In this document: positions 44,195-47,314 of the stretch, piece by piece
Layout of the letters: the number at the start of each line of letters is the position of its first letter
Position numbering within the stretch: position 1 is the first letter of the stretch
Source: Bacteroidota bacterium
Lineage (GTDB): Bacteria; Bacteroidota; Bacteroidia; Chitinophagales; Chitinophagaceae
Direction of reading: 5' to 3'
NCBI GenBank assembly: GCA_018267615.1
Contig: JAFDYD010000033.1
Location: forward strand, 77,217-124,530
Length of the DNA stretch: 47,314 nucleotides
Notes under the pieces: model-generated
The model's input: the letters and a program-made list of their open reading frames with translations, nothing else
The model's database searches: none
What the model was told of the DNA's origin: nothing
Made by a program: the position numbers and the translations under genes

Positions 44195-44947
44195 ATGGAT
44201 ATATTTACCCAATTTGGCCGTTTTGTTTTGATGTTGAAGGGCATGTTTTCGAAACCTGAAAACATGAAGATGTATTGGAAAGAATTCATGCATCAATGTT
44301 CTGAAATCGGTATCGGCGCACTCGGTATCGTAGTTATCATTTCTATTTTTATGGGTGCTGTGTCAACACTTCAAACAGCATATCAGTTGGTGAGTCCATT
44401 GCTTCCATTATCTACTATCGCATTGATTGTTCGTGATACGGTTATTCTCGAATTCGCGCCCACACTGGTTTGCCTGGTATTGGCGGGAGTTGTCGGCAGC
44501 AAAATCGCAAGTGAATTGGGAAATATGCGCGTGAGTGAGCAGATCGATGCACTTGAGATCATGGGCATCAACACAAAAACATATTTAATATTACCAAAGA
44601 TACTTGCTTCATTGATCATGATCCCAATGTTGGTTGTGATATCTGCTGTGTTGGGAATTTGGGGTGGAAGACTCGCCGGTGTTGCTACCGGAATTTTATC
44701 CGCTGCTGCTTTCGATAAAGGATTGGTGCAGGGTTTTCAACCATACAATGTTTTCTTCGCGCTCACCAAAGCGTACACATTCGGATTTATCATTTCAAGT
44801 ATTCCGGCTTATTATGGTTATTACGTACAAGGCGGTGCATTGGAAATTGGAAGAGCGGGTACAAGGTCAGTCGTAGTGAGTTGCGTGATGATTTTATTTT
44901 CGGATTATATTCTTGCCCAGTTATTGTTGAATGGAAACTCAGCGTAA
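44195..44947 (+). CDS. mlaE: MlaE-family ABC transporter permease
   Basis: A 250-residue inner-membrane permease of the Mla/TTG2-type lipid transport system, which moves phospholipid between the outer and inner membranes in Gram-negatives. The characteristic segment SKIASELGNMRVSEQIDALEIMG and a series of membrane segments are present. The ATG at 44195 gives MDIFTQFGRFVLMLKGMF, typical of Bacteroidota homologues; a TTG at 44153 would add 14 residues. The ATPase gene follows after 3 bp. The MCE substrate-binding subunit is not in the window. Confidence 0.92.
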   Translation: MDIFTQFGRFVLMLKGMFSKPENMKMYWKEFMHQCSEIGIGALGIVVIISIFMGAVSTLQTAYQLVSPLLPLSTIALIVRDTVILEFAPTLVCLVLAGVVGSKIASELGNMRVSEQIDALEIMGINTKTYLILPKILASLIMIPMLVVISAVLGIWGGRLAGVATGILSAAAFDKGLVQGFQPYNVFFALTKAYTFGFIISSIPAYYGYYVQGGALEIGRAGTRSVVVSCVMILFSDYILAQLLLNGNSA

Positions 44948-44950
44948 AAA

Positions 44951-45760
44951 ATGATCGAAGTAAAAAATATCAGGAAAGGATTTGGCGATAAGACTGTCAT
45001 TGATGATGTCAGCGCGGTGATGCAAACCGGTAAATGCAATTTGATCATTGGCGCCAGCGGCAGTGGCAAAACGGTGTTGATGAAATGCATGGTGGGTTTA
45101 TTTGTACCCGACTCCGGCGAGATCCATTATGGAGGGCAAAATTTTCTGACCATGAACACCGATGAGCGCAAAGAGATCAGGCAGCAGATCGGCATGCTCT
45201 TCCAGGGATCTGCTTTATTTGATAGTATGACGGTAGAACAGAATATCATGTTTCCCTTGGATATGTTTACCAAAGACGATTATGACACCAAACTGAAACG
45301 TGTAAACGAAGTCTTGGATCGTGTAAATCTGAAAGATGTAAATAGCAAATTCCCCGCAGAGATTTCCGGTGGCATGAAAAAAAGAGTTGGTATCGCACGC
45401 GCAATCGTACTCAATCCAAAATATCTCTTTTGTGATGAACCCAATTCAGGTCTCGATCCGCAAACATCTTTACTCATCGACAAACTCATCAAAGAAATCA
45501 CACTTGAATTTAATATCACTACCATCGTAAATACGCATGATATGAATAGTGTGATGGAAATCGGCGATAATATCATCTACATGTACCAGGGATTGAAGGA
45601 ATGGGAAGGGAGTAATAAAGAAATTATTTTCAGCAAAAATCAACGGCTCAACGAATTTATTTTTGCGTCAGAATTTTTGCAAGACGCAAAGGATATGCGA
45701 ATGCTTGAAATGAAAGGTAAGATTGATAATAATAGGAATATGGATGAACTCTTGAAATAA
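44951..45760 (+). CDS. mlaF: MlaF-type ABC transporter ATP-binding protein
   Basis: A 269-residue ABC ATPase paired with the MlaE-like permease. Walker A is GASGSGKTVL, the Q-loop QIGMLFQGSALFDS is of the Mla (Mkl) type, the signature is ISGGMKKRVGIARA and Walker B with D-loop is LFCDEPNSGLDP. The C-terminal tail after about residue 235 is extended and charged, possibly contacting the permease. It begins 3 bp after the permease stop, so translation is coupled. Confidence 0.94.
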   Translation: MIEVKNIRKGFGDKTVIDDVSAVMQTGKCNLIIGASGSGKTVLMKCMVGLFVPDSGEIHYGGQNFLTMNTDERKEIRQQIGMLFQGSALFDSMTVEQNIMFPLDMFTKDDYDTKLKRVNEVLDRVNLKDVNSKFPAEISGGMKKRVGIARAIVLNPKYLFCDEPNSGLDPQTSLLIDKLIKEITLEFNITTIVNTHDMNSVMEIGDNIIYMYQGLKEWEGSNKEIIFSKNQRLNEFIFASEFLQDAKDMRMLEMKGKIDNNRNMDELLK

Positions 45761-45775
45761 TAAGCGAGTGTCTGA

Positions 45776-45868
45776 ACCAGGATTTTATACGATTATACTT
45801 ATTGCTCTGATGTTAAGATTTCATTCAACATATCAATTGAATCGGACTAATCGCTTAAAATCCTGGTG
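45776..45868. repeat. Inverted repeat, 20-bp arms, 'accaggatttta' type
   Basis: Arms 45776-45795 and 45849-45868 are inverse copies with two mismatches in 20 bp. The outer wording tgaaccaggatttt resembles the tgaaccatgattta ends of the 6364-6548 element. Loop 53 nt. It lies between mlaF and the sucD promoter. Confidence 0.85.
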
Positions 45869-45889
45869 GTAAATTCGCACATTAATCCC

Positions 45890-45897
45890 TATTTTTG
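45890..45897 (+). promoter_or_regulatory. Possible -7 element of the sucD promoter
   Basis: TATTTTTG is an exact match to the Bacteroidota TAnnTTTG element and ends 21 bp before the sucD ATG. The upstream -33 position has only a weak TGGT-like match 19 bp away, so the promoter is likely but not certain. Confidence 0.5.
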
Positions 45898-45918
45898 CCC
45901 CCTCATAAACCAACATCA

Positions 45919-46791
45919 ATGGCAATCCTAGTTAATAAAAGTTCCAAAATCATTGTCCAGGGATTTACCGGAACCGAAGGCAGTTTTCACGCAACACAAA
46001 TGATCGAGTATGGTACGCAGGTAGTCGGTGGCGTAACTCCCGGCAAAGGAGGAAGCAAACATCTGGACAGACCAGTATTCAATACTGTTGCTGATGCGGT
46101 GAAGTCAACCGGCGCGAATGTGTCCATCATTTTTGTGCCGCCGGCATTTGCATCAGATGCAATCATGGAAGCTACGGAAGCGGGATTGGAATTGGTGGTT
46201 TGCATCACGGAAGGAATTCCTGTTCAAGATATGGTGAAGGCAAGAAATTATCTATCGGGCAAGCCTACACGCTTAATCGGGCCAAATTGCCCAGGTGTAA
46301 TCACGGCTGGAGAATGCAAAGTTGGTATCATGCCCGGATTCGTTTTCAAAAAAGGGAAAATTGGCATCGTTTCAAAATCAGGAACGCTCACATACGAAGC
46401 TGCAGACCAGGTTGCAAAAGCCGGGCTCGGAATATCTACTGCTGTTGGTATCGGCGGTGATCCAATTATCGGAACGCCTACCAAAGAAGCTGTTGAATTA
46501 TTAATGAATGATCCCGAAACCGAAGGCATCGTGATGATCGGAGAAATCGGCGGAAGCATGGAAGCAGAAGCGGCACAATGGATCAAACAAAATAGTAAGA
46601 AACCAGTGGTAGGTTTTATCGCCGGACAAACTGCTCCTCCCGGAAGAAGGATGGGACATGCCGGAGCAATTATCGGCGGAGCAGATGATACCGCTGCGGC
46701 AAAAATGAAAATCATGGCAGCTTGCGGAATTCATGTGGTACAAAGTCCCGCGGATATCGGAGCAACGATGGCGAAAGTGATTAAGAAATAA
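45919..46791 (+). CDS. sucD: Succinate-CoA ligase (ADP-forming) alpha subunit
   Basis: A 290-residue TCA-cycle subunit that binds CoA and carries the phosphohistidine. The CoA-binding fold has [19 protein letters not shown] and the phosphorylated histidine lies in [12 protein letters not shown]. The CAxGP-type segment IGPNCPGVI and the [14 protein letters not shown] loop are also present. The ATG at 45919 ([10 protein letters not shown]) is chosen; an in-frame TTG at 45895 would overlap the -7 element. The beta subunit (sucC) is not in the window, so in this genome the two are probably apart. A bidirectional hairpin terminator follows. Confidence 0.97.
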   Translation: MAILVNKSSKIIVQGFTGTEGSFHATQMIEYGTQVVGGVTPGKGGSKHLDRPVFNTVADAVKSTGANVSIIFVPPAFASDAIMEATEAGLELVVCITEGIPVQDMVKARNYLSGKPTRLIGPNCPGVITAGECKVGIMPGFVFKKGKIGIVSKSGTLTYEAADQVAKAGLGISTAVGIGGDPIIGTPTKEAVELLMNDPETEGIVMIGEIGGSMEAEAAQWIKQNSKKPVVGFIAGQTAPPGRRMGHAGAIIGGADDTAAAKMKIMAACGIHVVQSPADIGATMAKVIKK

Positions 46792-46809
46792 GAAGAATAC
46801 TTAAAAAGA

Positions 46810-46867
46810 TAGAGGGTAAAAGATATAAGGCATGACATACCTTATATCTTTTACCCTCTACCTTTTT
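46810..46867. terminator. Bidirectional hairpin terminator between sucD and the small secreted-protein gene
   Basis: A perfect 21-bp inverted repeat (46810-46830 and 46840-46860) with a 9-nt loop is followed on the plus strand by ccttttttt and on the minus strand by a tcttttta run. It sits between convergent genes. This is the hairpin in the window that best fits a classic two-way terminator. Confidence 0.78.
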
Positions 46868-46884
46868 TTACCAATCAATACACG

Positions 46885-47145
46885 TTAAAATTTGCTATGC
46901 TTATTGTGATGAAAATGTTTCCGATTGTGTTTCTTATGATGTCTATCACGGAACTTTTTCTTTCTGTCATGATTGAATTTATGTTTGTCGTGACGAAAAG
47001 CAGATGCATCTTTGTACATATCTTTTTTATCCTGACGTGTTTCAATTTTATCGCGACGAATCGCCGACATATCATCAAACTTACTCTGAGCCTGTGAAGC
47101 TACGGCGAGGACTAAACCTGCAGCCATGAGTATTGTAAATTTCAT
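46885..47145 (-). CDS. Small secreted basic, histidine-rich protein
   Basis: An 86-residue product with a signal peptide (MKFTILMAAGLVLAVASQAQ) and a mature part rich in lysine, histidine, arginine and aspartate (KKKFRDRHHKKHNRKHFHHNK near the end). No known family. Such histidine clusters may bind metal (Ni, Cu, Zn), or the charge may bind nucleic acid or anionic polymer; this is inference. The start is the ATG at 47145; another ATG two codons upstream (47151) is possible. It is convergent with sucD. Confidence 0.75.
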   Translation of the reverse strand: MKFTILMAAGLVLAVASQAQSKFDDMSAIRRDKIETRQDKKDMYKDASAFRHDKHKFNHDRKKKFRDRHHKKHNRKHFHHNKHSKF

Positions 47146-47282
47146 TTTCATAACCTTTGTTTTAATTTTTTTAGAAATATTGAATACACATATAAGATGG
47201 TCGCAAGAGTATGATGTTTAAAAAATAATAGTTATAACAGTGTTAAAGGATATGTAATTGGTATTAAATCGCATCAGTAGAT

Positions 47283-47314
47283 TGAAGGCTGAACGCTTAA
47301 CGCTGAACGCTGAA
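47283..47314. repeat. Heptad tandem repeat cut by the window end
   Basis: The last 32 bases repeat a 7-nt unit (tgaacgc/ttaacgc) about four times, as in the arms of the other intergenic palindromes. An inverse partner would be expected beyond the window. Confidence 0.75.

Noticed and set aside
3507..46860. All palindromes as ordinary rho-independent terminators
   Set aside because: Only 24-52, 46810-46867 and possibly 23833-23891 have a T-run; several others lie between divergent genes or upstream of an operon start.
3507..47314. Intergenic hairpins as retron msr/msd or riboswitch structures
   Set aside because: No reverse transcriptase in the window and no conserved aptamer core; the hairpins are simple long stems of varied sequence.

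Overview
The window looks like a chromosomal segment of a Bacteroidota bacterium, most likely a Chitinophagaceae relative. This is inferred from the long SecA with Bacteroidota-type insertions, two good matches to the Bacteroidota promoter element TAnnTTTG, the ligase-associated DNA-repair gene set, paired penicillin-binding protein 1C and alpha-2-macroglobulin genes, the ME-PTA type malic enzyme, and coding style. There are 31 protein genes. I see no tRNA, rRNA, CRISPR array, transposase or prophage.

Layout. 1-3400: secA on the minus strand with an intrinsic terminator. 3778-7755: a sodium/solute symporter, a myo-inositol oxygenase and a convergent MFS transporter of the hexuronate type, a plausible inositol-to-glucuronate module. 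7814-9021: a two-gene operon of unknown role (membrane-anchored protein and SRPBCC protein). 9251-10003: an XRE/S24 LexA-like regulator. 10192-19678: a minus-strand DNA-repair island holding all four members of the ligase-associated DNA damage response set (exonuclease, ATP-dependent ligase, DEXH helicase, PdeM phosphoesterase), interleaved with two haem proteins and overlapping a histone-deacetylase-like gene. 19832-22716: a periplasmic-binding-fold protein and GMP synthase. 22934-24722: a GIN-domain lipoprotein and an unknown secreted protein. 24832-32817: divergent pbpC and alpha-2-macroglobulin genes. 32994-38635: a GH20-like hydrolase and two amidohydrolases with partly lost metal sites. 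38886-41337: deoC, a SPOR protein and an M20 amidohydrolase. 41671-46791: malic enzyme, MlaE/MlaF ABC proteins and sucD. 46885-47145: a small basic, histidine-rich secreted protein.

The most unusual feature is not a gene. Of about 21 intergenic gaps longer than 100 bp, 18 contain a long inverted repeat with arms of roughly 17 to 77 bp, some perfect over 34 to 38 bp. Many arms are themselves built of degenerate 7- or 8-nt quasi-tandem units, each locus with its own wording but with shared words between loci. In several elements the two arms differ by about one whole unit, and in two convergent gene pairs the stop codons or C-termini lie inside the element ends. A separate G-rich palindromic element has inserted in frame into the DEXH helicase gene, and a partial copy starts the window. 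Two further REP-like families also occur. This system of intergenic palindromes is the best candidate for something undescribed.
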